Assembly (NCBI GenBank): GCA_965371855.1
Contig: CBDUZZ010000037.1
Coordinates: 1-44,131 of the forward strand
Direction of reading: 5' to 3'
Origin: JAADEM01 sp965371855
Lineage (GTDB): Bacteria > Bacteroidota > Bacteroidia > Bacteroidales > Marinilabiliaceae
DNA length: 44,131 bases
Below are positions 16,805-25,623 of the stretch, one piece after another. Both the position numbers and the translations under genes were made by a program. How positions within the stretch are numbered: position 1 is the first letter of the stretch; every line of letters starts with the position of its first letter. The notes under the pieces were generated by a model. The model did not search any database and was not told the origin of the DNA. It saw only the letters and a program-made list of their open reading frames with translations.

Positions 16805-17539
16805 ATGAGGAGATTAAATCAAATATTAGGTTTTAGTGTGCTGGTGCTGTATTTTCCTGTGATACTGGCTTTTGTAGCTGTGGATAAACACGGAATAGTT
16901 TGCAGGGAAATACACTCTGAGATATGTGATAGTGTGGCGAATAGATTTGTTTCTGCTGATGAGGTTCGTGCTTTGGTTTTGGAGAAATACCCCGGAATCC
17001 TGGGACGTGCAGCAGATGGTATTAATACTGAAGGTATGGAGTTGTTTTTTGAAAAACATCCTGCTATAAATAATTGTGAGGTTTTTTATACTTTGGGTGG
17101 TGTGTTGCACGTTGAGGTGGAGCAGAAAGAGCCTATTCTCAGGGTATTTAACGGATCAGGAAAATCATATTATTTAGATAGAGATGGACTAATAATGCCT
17201 TTGTCATCTAAACATACAGCCCATGTTCTTGTGGCTAATGGTCATATAAACAGGTTGAGCAAAAAAGATGATTTGTTTGATTTGGCATTGTTTATTATTA
17301 ATGACTCTTTCTGGAGGTCTCAAATTGAACAGATATATGTGGACAGTAGGGGTGAGTTTATTCTTGCCCCAAGAGTGGGTGACCATATTATTGAGTTTGG
17401 GGGGGCTGAAAATATGAGTGTTAAGTTTAGAAATCTTAAGGCATTATATCAGACAGGATGGGATGTCAGAGAGTGGAATATGTATAAAAAAGTAAGTTTA
17501 AAATATAACGGGCAAATAGTTTGCTCTAAAGTGAAATAA
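16805..17539 (+). CDS. ftsQ: Cell division protein FtsQ
   Basis: 244 residues: a short N-terminus, one membrane span (LGFSVLVLYFPVILAFVAV, about 8-26) and a periplasmic part with a POTRA-like stretch (RFVSADEVRALVLEKY, about 47-62) and a beta-rich domain (GGVLHVEVEQKEPILRVF). FtsQ links early and late division proteins and binds FtsL/FtsB. Sequence conservation is low in Bacteroidota, so the call rests on architecture and on its position 2 bp before ftsA. No odd features. Confidence 0.85.
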   Translation: MRRLNQILGFSVLVLYFPVILAFVAVDKHGIVCREIHSEICDSVANRFVSADEVRALVLEKYPGILGRAADGINTEGMELFFEKHPAINNCEVFYTLGGVLHVEVEQKEPILRVFNGSGKSYYLDRDGLIMPLSSKHTAHVLVANGHINRLSKKDDLFDLALFIINDSFWRSQIEQIYVDSRGEFILAPRVGDHIIEFGGAENMSVKFRNLKALYQTGWDVREWNMYKKVSLKYNGQIVCSKVK

Positions 17540-17541
17540 AT

Positions 17542-18912
17542 ATGATCCGGGAATCTAACCTAATTGCTGCTATTGATATTGGAACGACAAAGATTGTTGC
17601 TGTTGTTGGCCGTAAAACGGAACAGGGAAAAATGGAGTTGCTGGGGATGGAAGGTGTGCCATCTACCGGAGTGAAGCGAGGGGTAGTCCTTAATATCGAA
17701 GAAACAGTATCTGCTATTCAAAATGCCTTGACTAAAGTTGAGGAAAATCTAAATATTAAGCTTGAAAAAGTTTATGTTGGTATTGCAGGTCAGCATATCA
17801 GAAGTCTGCAAAATAAGGTTTCCCGTTTTATTACGAAAAGTCCGGAGATAACGCAGAATGATGTTGATCAGCTGGCACTGGATAATTATAAAATACTGAT
17901 AGAGGCCGGAGAGAAGATAATGCATGTTATACCGCAGGATTACGTTGTCGACAATGAAACAGGAGTAAAGCAGCCTGTTGGCATGTCGGGACGACGGCTG
18001 GAAGGTAATTTCCATATTGTTTTGGGTCGAACAGCTTCAGTTAAGAATATTGAGAAGTGTATTAAAAGAGTTAATCTTGAGTTGTTAGGACTTATTCTTG
18101 AGCCACTGGCTTCATCATATAGTGTACTTACTGATGACGAGAAAGAGGCCGGTGTGGTATTGGTCGATATAGGTGGAGGAACAACTGATGTAGCTGTGTT
18201 TTATGATGGAATAATTAGACATACTGCTGTTATTCCTTTTGGTGGAAATGTGATCACTTCTGATATAAAAAGTGGATGTTCTATACTTTACAAGCAGGCT
18301 GAAACATTAAAGGTTCAGTTTGGAGCAGCTATTGGTGAAAGAGAGCGTGAAGATAAGGTTGTCTCGATACCTGGTCTTGATGGTTGGGAGCCAAAAGAAA
18401 TCTCGTTCAAAAGTCTGTCATATATTATTCAGGCAAGGATGGAGGAGATTATTGATCTGGTTCATATGCAAATAGAGAAGTCGGGTTTTTACGATAAGCT
18501 AGGTGCCGGAATCGTTGTTACCGGTGGTGGTGCTTTACTGAAAGATATATCTGACCTTATTAAATTTCGTACTGCACTTGATGTTCGTATTGGATTGCCT
18601 GACAGATTTCTTGTTGGCTCAGTTCCTGAAAAGGCTAACATGCCAATGTATTCAACAAGCATAGGATTGTTGCTGAGTGCTATGAAAAAACAGACAAGTT
18701 CAATATGTGAGCCTGAACTGTTTGGTGGACTTGAACCGCAAATGCCTATCCATGAAAAAGATTCTCCTAAAGAGGGAAGAAGGCCATGGGGAAGAGGTAA
18801 AAAGACAAAAGTAAAATCTGAAGAATCAACAGGTAGTCTTTTTGATGGAGTGTTTGATGGAGTGAAAAACTCAATTGTGTCAATGTTTGATGATAAAGAT
18901 TCTGAGATGTAA
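17542..18912 (+). CDS. ftsA: Cell division protein FtsA, actin-like membrane tether of FtsZ
   Basis: 456 residues. The actin-type ATP-binding phosphate-1 motif is AAIDIGTTKIVAVVG (about 9-23), phosphate-2 is VLVDIGGGTTDVAVF, and the adenosine motif is IVVTGGGALLKDI. After the actin core comes a basic linker (KEGRRPWGRGKKTKVK), then a short C-terminal stretch, FDGVKNSIVSMFDDK, compatible with the amphipathic membrane-targeting helix. It anchors FtsZ filaments to the inner membrane. It starts 2 bp after ftsQ. A 123-bp spacer with a small hairpin and a tandem repeat separates it from ftsZ. Confidence 0.96.
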   Translation: MIRESNLIAAIDIGTTKIVAVVGRKTEQGKMELLGMEGVPSTGVKRGVVLNIEETVSAIQNALTKVEENLNIKLEKVYVGIAGQHIRSLQNKVSRFITKSPEITQNDVDQLALDNYKILIEAGEKIMHVIPQDYVVDNETGVKQPVGMSGRRLEGNFHIVLGRTASVKNIEKCIKRVNLELLGLILEPLASSYSVLTDDEKEAGVVLVDIGGGTTDVAVFYDGIIRHTAVIPFGGNVITSDIKSGCSILYKQAETLKVQFGAAIGEREREDKVVSIPGLDGWEPKEISFKSLSYIIQARMEEIIDLVHMQIEKSGFYDKLGAGIVVTGGGALLKDISDLIKFRTALDVRIGLPDRFLVGSVPEKANMPMYSTSIGLLLSAMKKQTSSICEPELFGGLEPQMPIHEKDSPKEGRRPWGRGKKTKVKSEESTGSLFDGVFDGVKNSIVSMFDDKDSEM

Positions 18913-18976
18913 AAAATTGCTATATGGCTAAATTGCCATATTGTTGAATTGTTAAAGGAGTGTAATTATTACATAA

Positions 18977-19021
18977 GGCTAACAGCCAACAGCCAACAGC
19001 TAAAGGCTAACAACTAACAGC
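18977..19021 (+). repeat. Short tandem repeat (CAACAGC / GGCTAACAGC units) between ftsA and ftsZ
   Basis: The stretch is made of repeats of GGCTAACAGC and CAACAGC, ending 14 bases before the ftsZ ATG. Upstream in the same spacer, ATATGGC-TAAATT-GCCATAT (around 18922-18942) can form a 7-bp hairpin. Such CAACAGC tandem words are, from memory, frequent in Bacteroidota intergenic DNA. A role in ftsZ translation or mRNA stability is possible but unproven. Confidence 0.5.
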
Positions 19022-19035
19022 AAAAATAGATACCG

Positions 19036-20535
19036 ATGGAAGAAGATTTGATGAATTTTGAGATACCGGTTGAGCGATCTTCGATAATTAAAGTTATTGG
19101 AGTTGGAGGGGGTGGAGGTAATGCCGTGAATTATATGTTTAACAAGGGTATTAAGGATGTAAACTTTGTTGTGTGTAATACTGACCTTCAGTCATTGAAG
19201 AATAGTCCTGTGCCTGTAAAGATACAGTTGGGGGAAACACTTACTGAAGGTCGTGGTGCCGGTAACAAGCCGGAAACAGGAAAGCAATCGGCTATAGAGA
19301 ATCTCGATAATATTGTTTCTGTTTTGGAGGATAATACCAAGATGGTATTCGTTACTGCTGGGATGGGGGGAGGTACAGGTACCGGAGCAGCTCCGATAAT
19401 CGCTAAAGCTGCTCACGAAATGGGTATTCTGACCGTTGGTATTGTTACTATCCCTTTTCGTTTTGAAGGAGAGAAAAGAATAACTCAGGCATTGGAAGGA
19501 ATTATTGAGATTAAAAAGTATGTTGATGCCTTGCTCATAATCAATAATGAGAAACTGCGGGAGATGTATGGCGACCTGAAGTTGTCAAATGCTTTTTCTA
19601 AAGCAGATGATGTGCTGGCTACTGCTGCCAAAGGAATAGCCGAGATAATTACTGTTCATGGTTATATCAATGTGGATTTTGCAGATGTGGAAACTGTGAT
19701 GAAAAATAGTGGTGTGGCTATCATGGGATCTGCTTCGGCTGAGGGTGAGAACAGGGCTATTGATGCTATTCAAGCCGCATTGGAATCGCCACTGCTGAAT
19801 AATTATGACATTACAGGTGTGCAGAATATCCTATTGAATATCACATCAGGTGAGGAAGAGATTACCATGGATGAGGTTGGAGAGGTAACCGATTATGTGC
19901 AGGAGATTATTGGCAAAAATGCTTCAATAATATGGGGTACTGGAATAGATACTAAGCTTGGCAGTAAGGTTAATGTTACAATAATTGCTACAGGCTTTGG
20001 GTATGAGTATAATGCCGGTGATAAAGAAAAGCCAAACGAACAAAAGGAAGTTCAGCGCTTTACCCTTGATGGGGATGTTATTCAGGACGAACAAACTGCT
20101 AATAATGATATTAGTGATGAGAGTATTATTCTAATGCCTGATGAGCCGGAGGTAGGTGGCACATACACTTTCGACATGGAGCAGGAAAAAGAGAAAAAGA
20201 AGGAGATGATAGATGAGCTGTATAATCCGGTCATAAAAAAAACAGGTAGAGATATACCCGTAAGAGATGATGTATACAAACATGATAGTAATGATTTAAA
20301 TGCTGATAGTATGGCAACTTCTCCATTATCGCCCGAAGATATTGAAGATGAAAAGATGATTGAGCAATTGGAGAACATACCGGCATATAAACGAAGGGGG
20401 GTTCCGATAAACAGGGAAGATCCGAAAAATCAGAATAGTGAGGAGCGTGTTAGCAGATTCTCACTCTCGGATAATCCTGGCAAAGGTATTGTCATCAGAA
20501 AAGATAATCCTTACCTGCATGATAATGTGGATTGA
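19036..20535 (+). CDS. ftsZ: Cell division GTPase FtsZ
   Basis: 499 residues, longer than E. coli FtsZ (383) because of a long acidic C-terminal linker (about 330-480), as is usual in Bacteroidota. It polymerises at midcell and organises the septum. The N-terminal nucleotide loop is VIGVGGGGGNAVNYM (about 21-35), and the tubulin signature GMGGGTGTGAAP is present, with ITIPFRFEG-type and NVDFADVETVM segments following. The C-terminal conserved peptide reads RKDNPYLHDNVD, the Bacteroidota form of the FtsA-binding tail. Only 40 bp separate it from yqeY, with a small AAGCAC-G-GTGCTT inverted repeat (20535-20547) beginning in the stop codon. Confidence 0.97.
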   Translation: MEEDLMNFEIPVERSSIIKVIGVGGGGGNAVNYMFNKGIKDVNFVVCNTDLQSLKNSPVPVKIQLGETLTEGRGAGNKPETGKQSAIENLDNIVSVLEDNTKMVFVTAGMGGGTGTGAAPIIAKAAHEMGILTVGIVTIPFRFEGEKRITQALEGIIEIKKYVDALLIINNEKLREMYGDLKLSNAFSKADDVLATAAKGIAEIITVHGYINVDFADVETVMKNSGVAIMGSASAEGENRAIDAIQAALESPLLNNYDITGVQNILLNITSGEEEITMDEVGEVTDYVQEIIGKNASIIWGTGIDTKLGSKVNVTIIATGFGYEYNAGDKEKPNEQKEVQRFTLDGDVIQDEQTANNDISDESIILMPDEPEVGGTYTFDMEQEKEKKKEMIDELYNPVIKKTGRDIPVRDDVYKHDSNDLNADSMATSPLSPEDIEDEKMIEQLENIPAYKRRGVPINREDPKNQNSEERVSRFSLSDNPGKGIVIRKDNPYLHDNVD

Positions 20536-20575
20536 AGCACGGTGCTTTCATCTTTATAAACTTTAAACTTAAATA

Positions 20576-21025
20576 ATGGATTTCTTAGATAAAATATCAG
20601 ATGAGATAAAAACGGCCATGAAAGCCAGAGATAAAGTGGCTTTGGAGACACTCAGAGCAATTAAAAAGGAGTTGCTTGAGTTGAAAACGTCAAAAGGCAG
20701 TTCGGGAGAAGTTAGCGAAGAAGCAGCTGTTAAGATTATGCAGAAAATGGTTAAGCAGCGACATGATGTTGCTGTAATATATGAGCAGCAAGGACGTCCT
20801 GAACTTGCTGAAAAAGAGAATGCTGAAATAAAAGTGATTAGTCGTTTTTTGCCGAAACCATTGTCATTGGAAGAGATTGAAGCTGCCGTGAAAGAGGTTA
20901 TCGCTGAGGTTGGAGCTACATCAATGAAAGATATGGGTAAAGTTATGGGGCTGGCCTCCAAAAAACTTGCCGGAAAAGCTGATGGTAAAGTAATATCAAA
21001 TATTGTAAGGTCTTTATTGGGATAG
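20576..21025 (+). CDS. yqeY: GatB/YqeY domain-containing protein
   Basis: 149 residues, the usual length for YqeY-type proteins, which share the tRNA-interacting helical tail of GatB amidotransferase. Conserved segments are DEIKTAMKARDKVALETLRAIKKE at the N-terminus, QGRPELAEKENAEIKVISRFLPKPLS in the middle and MKDMGKVMGLASKKLAGKADG near the end. The function is not firmly known; a tRNA-related role is suggested by the domain. It closes the plus-strand run after ftsZ and converges on gltX, with a strong hairpin between them. Cytoplasmic. Confidence 0.9.
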   Translation: MDFLDKISDEIKTAMKARDKVALETLRAIKKELLELKTSKGSSGEVSEEAAVKIMQKMVKQRHDVAVIYEQQGRPELAEKENAEIKVISRFLPKPLSLEEIEAAVKEVIAEVGATSMKDMGKVMGLASKKLAGKADGKVISNIVRSLLG

Positions 21026-21035
21026 TGTCGTATAT

Positions 21036-21081
21036 AGTGACGGGGTGACTCTTAACTAAAAATAAGAGTCACCCCGTCACT
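21036..21081. repeat. Perfect 19-bp hairpin between convergent yqeY and gltX; dispersed palindrome copy 1
   Basis: The arms at 21036-21054 and 21063-21081 are perfectly complementary over 19 bp, around an 8-base loop (actaaaaa). The core word GACGGGGTGACT with its partner AGTCACCCCGTC is identical in the hairpin at 39588-39629. Placed between convergent genes, it could terminate transcription in both directions, although no strong T tract follows. The duplication points to a dispersed palindromic family. Confidence 0.8.
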
Positions 21082-21096
21082 GAAAGTAAGAATAAT

Positions 21097-22611
21097 TTAA
21101 ACAATCTTCTTGACGGCTTTTTCAATTCGCCTGATAGTTTCATCTTTCCCTATCATTTCAGCAATGGTCATCAGATCGGGGCCAAAGCTGCCACCAACGA
21201 GAGCCAGCCTTAGTGCATTCATCACCAGCCCGAAACCCAGACCTTTGGCTTCAATAAGTTGAGAGATAGTCTCTTTAATTTTGTCAGCTTTCCAGTCCTT
21301 GGTATTTTGCAAGTGGTTTGTCAGCTCATCCATGAATGCCGGGACATCACCTTTCCAGCGTTTCTTAACCACTTTGGGGTCATAATTTTCAGGAGCAACA
21401 AAGAAGAAGTTTGATTGTTCCCACATTTCATGTACAAAGGCAACTCTTTCCTTTATCAATGACACAACTTTTTCAATATACTCATCTTGTATATCTATCC
21501 CTTTTTTGTCCAATACTTTCCAAAAAAGATGACTTAACTCTTTGTTTGATTTGTGTATAAGATATTGCTGATTGAACCACTTGGTTTTTTCAGGATCGAA
21601 ACGTGCCCCGGCTTTATTTACTCTTTCGAGGGAGAAAAGCTGTACCAATTCGTCTATGCTGAAAATTTCCTGTTCTGTACCCGGATTCCATCCCAACATT
21701 GCCAGCATATTGATAAATGCTTCAGGGAAGTAGCCTTCCTCGCGGTAACCGGATGCGGTTTCACCGGTCTTTGGGTCTTTCCATTGCAGAGGGAATACAG
21801 GAAATCCTGCTTTATCCCCGTCACGTTTGCTAAGTTTACCTTTGCCTGTTGGTTTAAGGATAAGAGGCAGGTGGGCAAAGCGTGGCGACTGCCAACCTAA
21901 AGCTCTGTATAATAAAATGTGTAATGGTAATGAAGGTAACCACTCTTCACCACGTATAACATGTGATATTTTCATGAAATGATCATCAACAATATTGGCG
22001 AGATGATATGTGGGCATACCATCCGATTTGAACAATACCTTGTCATCCAAATCTCGGGTATTGAATACTACTTTGTTTCTAATCAGATCTTCCTCTTCTA
22101 CAGATTCCTCTTCAGGCATCTTAAAACGAATGACAAAATCACCCTTTAGAAGTTCGGTGACATTATCTTCGGAAAGCGAGAGTGAATTTTTCATTTGCCC
22201 CCGGGTTTGGGCATTGTAAGTGAAGACCTTTTTCTTCTGCTCGTACTCGTTTCTTTTTGCATCCAGCTCTTCAGGTGTGTCAAAGGCATAGTATGCATGG
22301 CCTAAGCTTATCAGCTTGTATGCAAAAGTTTTATAAATATCTTTTCGTTCCGATTGTCGATATGGGCCAGCACCACAACCTGTTCCCGGCTTTTCGTCAA
22401 ATTCCAGGCCGCACCATTCCAAAGATTCAATTATATATTCTTCGGCTCCCGGTACATAACGGGTTTGGTCAGTATCTTCGATACGAAGAATAAACTGTCC
22501 ATTGTTTTTTTTTGCAAAAAGATAGTTGAAAAGGGCTGTTCTTACTCCACCTATATGTAAGGGGCCGGTTGGGCTTGGTGCAAATCGCACACGAACGTTA
22601 TTGTCTGACAT
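21097..22611 (-). CDS. gltX: Glutamyl-tRNA synthetase
   Basis: 504 residues. It charges tRNA-Glu with glutamate. The class I HIGH motif appears as FAPSPTGPLHIGGVRTALFN (about 10-29) and KMSKS as KLSKRDGD. A zinc-type cysteine cluster is not evident. The C-terminal helical anticodon-binding domain contains AKGLGFGLVMNALRLALVGG, as in standard bacterial GluRS. GlnRS is excluded by overall pattern and length. It converges on yqeY across a 19-bp-stem hairpin. Upstream on its strand lie a -7 element, a repeat pair and the nrdJ terminator, so it is probably transcribed on its own. Confidence 0.96.
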   Translation of the reverse strand: MSDNNVRVRFAPSPTGPLHIGGVRTALFNYLFAKKNNGQFILRIEDTDQTRYVPGAEEYIIESLEWCGLEFDEKPGTGCGAGPYRQSERKDIYKTFAYKLISLGHAYYAFDTPEELDAKRNEYEQKKKVFTYNAQTRGQMKNSLSLSEDNVTELLKGDFVIRFKMPEEESVEEEDLIRNKVVFNTRDLDDKVLFKSDGMPTYHLANIVDDHFMKISHVIRGEEWLPSLPLHILLYRALGWQSPRFAHLPLILKPTGKGKLSKRDGDKAGFPVFPLQWKDPKTGETASGYREEGYFPEAFINMLAMLGWNPGTEQEIFSIDELVQLFSLERVNKAGARFDPEKTKWFNQQYLIHKSNKELSHLFWKVLDKKGIDIQDEYIEKVVSLIKERVAFVHEMWEQSNFFFVAPENYDPKVVKKRWKGDVPAFMDELTNHLQNTKDWKADKIKETISQLIEAKGLGFGLVMNALRLALVGGSFGPDLMTIAEMIGKDETIRRIEKAVKKIV

Positions 22612-22625
22612 ATTTTGATTTTTTG

Positions 22626-22633
22626 CAAAGGTA
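22626..22633 (-). promoter_or_regulatory. Candidate -7 promoter element for gltX
   Basis: On the minus strand this reads TACCTTTG, an exact TAnnTTTG match, 14 bases before the gltX ATG, implying a very short leader. No convincing -33 TTG is found at the expected distance. Confidence 0.45.
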
Positions 22634-22755
22634 AGAAAATGTTGGTTTGAGGATGAAATGTTTCTGCAGAATCATTTAATGCTAAAATAAAAACATTCAG
22701 AGCTACTCAAAGAGGTGTTAATGACATCAAATTTTTATAACGATTTCGTTTAACG

Positions 22756-22834
22756 CTCAAATGTCCCGCTAAGCGGGACGATTTGAGGTTTCCTGACATT
22801 CGATCGTCCGACAAAGGAGGTCATCGAATCGTCA
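22756..22834. repeat. Paired REP-like imperfect hairpins upstream of gltX
   Basis: Hairpin A pairs CTCAAAT+GTCCCGC (22756-22769) with GCGGGAC+ATTTGAG (22773-22787), with one unpaired G at 22780. Hairpin B pairs TGACATTCGAT (22794-22804) with ATCGAAT(C)GTCA (22823-22834), with one unpaired C at 22830. Each has a single-base bulge in its right arm, and both lie head to tail in the 341-bp nrdJ-gltX gap. The layout resembles bacterial REP/BIME elements. The rest of the gap holds the nrdJ terminator and nothing else I can name. Confidence 0.65.
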
Positions 22835-22876
22835 AAAACTAAATATATACAAGGCTGCTTTAATCAATTCTCTAAA

Positions 22877-22916
22877 CAGAAAAAGCCGGAAACAAAATTG
22901 TTTCCGGCTTTTTCTG
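22877..22916 (-). terminator. Intrinsic terminator after nrdJ
   Basis: A perfect 17-bp stem (22877-22893 with 22900-22916; core AGCCGGAAAC) encloses a 6-base loop. The stem base is A/T-rich, so the minus-strand transcript has CTTTTTCTG on the 3' arm. It lies 37 bp past the nrdJ stop and should end nrdJ transcription. Confidence 0.85.
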
Positions 22917-22952
22917 TCTTTAAACGTTTTAAGTTTTTCCCCTTCGGAGCTT

Positions 22953-25520
22953 TTATCCACATTTGGATGCTCCACAACTGGTGCATATCAGGCATCCTTC
23001 CTGGTAAATCAGGCTGTCGGAGCCACAGTTTTCGCAATGTCCTTTTTTAGCCTTTGTTCCGTTAGGAATATATTTCTTCAAGGCTCTTTCCACACCGTTT
23101 TTCCAGGTGTTAATTGATTCACTGTCGAGCTGTAATCCGGAAACCAAATTCAGAACATCCTCGATAGGCATGCCGTGACGTAACACTCCTGAAATGAGTT
23201 TTGCATAGTTCCAGAACTCTTTATCGAATTTGTACGATAGGCCTTCAATAGTAGTTTTGTATCCACGTTTATTGGTGTACTGGAAATCATAACGGCTCAT
23301 TCCACTTTCATCCCGGTTTTTAATAATTTTACCACTTGATACGGTTTTGGGCAACAAAATTCCATCTTCATCATCGGCCAGACCTGTAAATATTTCATAA
23401 GGTTTGTTTTCTATCAATCCTACAAAGGCAATCCATTTCACTTTGTTGTTTTGGAAACGTACAATATCAGCATCCAGTAATTCAGGGCGCTTTTGTGGAA
23501 ACTTACCTTCTTCGTTATTTCCTGTCTCCTCTTTTTTCTTATCATTAGATATAAGTACACCCGACCGACTACCGTCACGATATACAGTAACCCCTTTACA
23601 TCCACTTTTCCAGGCTTCAATATACAGTTTGCCCACTAACTCTTCTGTTGCATCTTCCGGCAGGTTAATTGTAACACTTATAGAATGATCAACCCATTTT
23701 TGTATTAGACCCTGCATATGAACCTTTTTTAGCCAGTTCACATTATTTGATGTGGCTTTGTGGTATGGCGATGATTTAACGAGCTCTTCTATCTCTTCCG
23801 GTGTGTACTTTTTAACTACATCGTGGTTGTTGGCTTGCATCCATGTTACAAACTTATGATGGAATATATCATACTCTTCCCAATGATCACCTACTTCATC
23901 TGTGAAATCAACGGAAACTTTGGGGTCATTTGGATTAACTTTTCTTCGACGTTTATACACAGGAAGAAAAATGGGTTCAATACCTGAGCTTGTTTGTGTC
24001 ATTAAACTTGTAGTTCCGGTAGGGGCAATGGTTAATAATGCAATGTTTCTTCTTCCATATTTTTTCATTTCAGATTCGAGTGACTCATCTGCTTTGAACA
24101 GACGCTGAAGAAAAGGATTATTTTGCTCTTTTTCAAGGTCATAAATAGGAAATGCACCTCTCTCTTTTGCCATATTAATTGACGACTTATATGCTGCTAT
24201 TGCCAGTGTTTTGTGTACCTCAACAGAGAAATCTGTTGCAATATCGCTGCCATACTGTAATCCTAACGCAGCAAGCATATCACCTTCGCCTGTTATTCCA
24301 ACACCTGTGCGTCGTCCTTCAATAGCTTTTTTGCGAATGTTTTCCCATAATTCTATTTCAACGCGTTTGACAGTTTCCGGTTCCGGGTCAGAATTTATTT
24401 TTGCTATTATGGCATCAATCTTTTCCAGTTCAAGGTCAATGATGTCATCCATTATGCGTTGAGCATATCCGGCATTCTTTTTAAAAAGGTCAAAGTTGAA
24501 TTTTGCTTTTTCTGTGAAAGGATTTTCTACATAAGAGTATAGGTTGATTGCGATAAGCCGGCAACTATCGTACGGGCATAATGGTATCTCGCCACAAGGA
24601 TTTGTTGAGACAGTACGATATCCAAGGTCAGCATAACAGTCAGGAACAGATTCGCGGATAATAGTATCCCAGAACAATATTCCTGGTTCTGCTGATTTCC
24701 ACGCATTGTGAACTATTTTATTCCATAACTTACCTGCATCTGTTTGCTTTTTTACTTTTGGATTTTTTGAGTCGACAGGATATTGTTGATTGTAAGGTTT
24801 GTTTTCAGTAATACTCTCCATGAACTTATCATCAATTTTAACAGAAACATTGGCTCCTGTAACTTTGCCCTGATCCATTTTGGCATCAATAAACTGCTCC
24901 GAGTCAGGGTGCTTTATTGATACGCTTAACATTAAGGCTCCTCGTCTGCCATCTTGTGCAACTTCTCTTGTTGAGTTGCTGTAACGCTCCATGAAAGGAA
25001 CAATACCTGTAGATGTAATAGCTGAGTTTTTTACCGGTGACCCTTTAGGACGTATGTGTGACAGGTCATGACCTACGCCTCCACGGCGTTTCATCAACTG
25101 AACCTGCTCCTGATCTATTTTCATTACTCCACCGTATGAATCAGCAATGCCATCGTTTCCTATAACAAAACAGTTTGAAAGAGAAGCAATCTGTTGATTG
25201 TTACCAATACCTGACATTGGGCCTCCCTGTGGTACAATGTATTTGAATTTTTGAAATAATCCATACAACTCTTCTACTGACATCGGATTTGGATACCTAC
25301 TCTCTACCCTGGCTATTTCGCGAGCCAATCGCCAATGCATATCATCAGGATTTAATTCATAGATATTCCCATTTGCATCTTTTAATGCGTACTTATTTAG
25401 CCATACACGGGCAGCTAACTCATCACCCTGGAAATATTCCAGAGAAGAGTTAAAGGCTTCGTCATGGGTGTACGCTTTTTTCATTTTGTCAGATTTTAGG
25501 TTTATGGTCTTTACTGTCAT
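22953..25520 (-). CDS. nrdJ: Adenosylcobalamin-dependent (class II) ribonucleotide reductase NrdJ
   Basis: 855 residues from the ATG at 25520. It reduces ribonucleotides to deoxyribonucleotides using a B12-generated radical, with or without oxygen. Visible motifs are SNCFVIG (first cysteine), RRGGVGHDLSHIRP, STNPCGEIPLCPYDSC with the radical-site cysteine, APTGTTSLMTQTSSGIEP, GCKGVTVYRDGSRSGVL, and a C-terminal cysteine-rich tail (HCENCGSDSL... CLICTSCGASKCG) that is likely to reload the active-site disulfide or bind zinc. An upstream in-frame ATG at 25622 would add 34 residues, but a promoter lies between it and 25520, so I chose the shorter form. No cobalamin riboswitch is apparent. Confidence 0.93.
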   Translation of the reverse strand: MTVKTINLKSDKMKKAYTHDEAFNSSLEYFQGDELAARVWLNKYALKDANGNIYELNPDDMHWRLAREIARVESRYPNPMSVEELYGLFQKFKYIVPQGGPMSGIGNNQQIASLSNCFVIGNDGIADSYGGVMKIDQEQVQLMKRRGGVGHDLSHIRPKGSPVKNSAITSTGIVPFMERYSNSTREVAQDGRRGALMLSVSIKHPDSEQFIDAKMDQGKVTGANVSVKIDDKFMESITENKPYNQQYPVDSKNPKVKKQTDAGKLWNKIVHNAWKSAEPGILFWDTIIRESVPDCYADLGYRTVSTNPCGEIPLCPYDSCRLIAINLYSYVENPFTEKAKFNFDLFKKNAGYAQRIMDDIIDLELEKIDAIIAKINSDPEPETVKRVEIELWENIRKKAIEGRRTGVGITGEGDMLAALGLQYGSDIATDFSVEVHKTLAIAAYKSSINMAKERGAFPIYDLEKEQNNPFLQRLFKADESLESEMKKYGRRNIALLTIAPTGTTSLMTQTSSGIEPIFLPVYKRRRKVNPNDPKVSVDFTDEVGDHWEEYDIFHHKFVTWMQANNHDVVKKYTPEEIEELVKSSPYHKATSNNVNWLKKVHMQGLIQKWVDHSISVTINLPEDATEELVGKLYIEAWKSGCKGVTVYRDGSRSGVLISNDKKKEETGNNEEGKFPQKRPELLDADIVRFQNNKVKWIAFVGLIENKPYEIFTGLADDEDGILLPKTVSSGKIIKNRDESGMSRYDFQYTNKRGYKTTIEGLSYKFDKEFWNYAKLISGVLRHGMPIEDVLNLVSGLQLDSESINTWKNGVERALKKYIPNGTKAKKGHCENCGSDSLIYQEGCLICTSCGASKCG

Positions 25521-25591
25521 GGTGATGATTTGTGTTAGTAGGTTGATAAATTGTTTTTTAACTATGTTGTGAATGTTTATTTTAGCTATGT

Positions 25592-25623
25592 GCAATATAG
25601 CTATAGATAGTTTTTTTGACAAA
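25592..25623 (-). promoter_or_regulatory. Promoter of nrdJ
   Basis: On the minus strand, TTTG (25623-25620), a 20-base spacer, then TATATTGC (25599-25592) resemble the Bacteroidota -33/-7 pair (TTTG, TAnnTTTG). Transcription would start near 25587. This rules out translation from the ATG at 25622 and leaves about 65 bases of leader before the ATG at 25520. Confidence 0.55.

Noticed and set aside
18971..19021. CRISPR-like array in the ftsA-ftsZ spacer
   Set aside because: The units are 7-10 bases in direct tandem with no spacers; it is a simple repeat.
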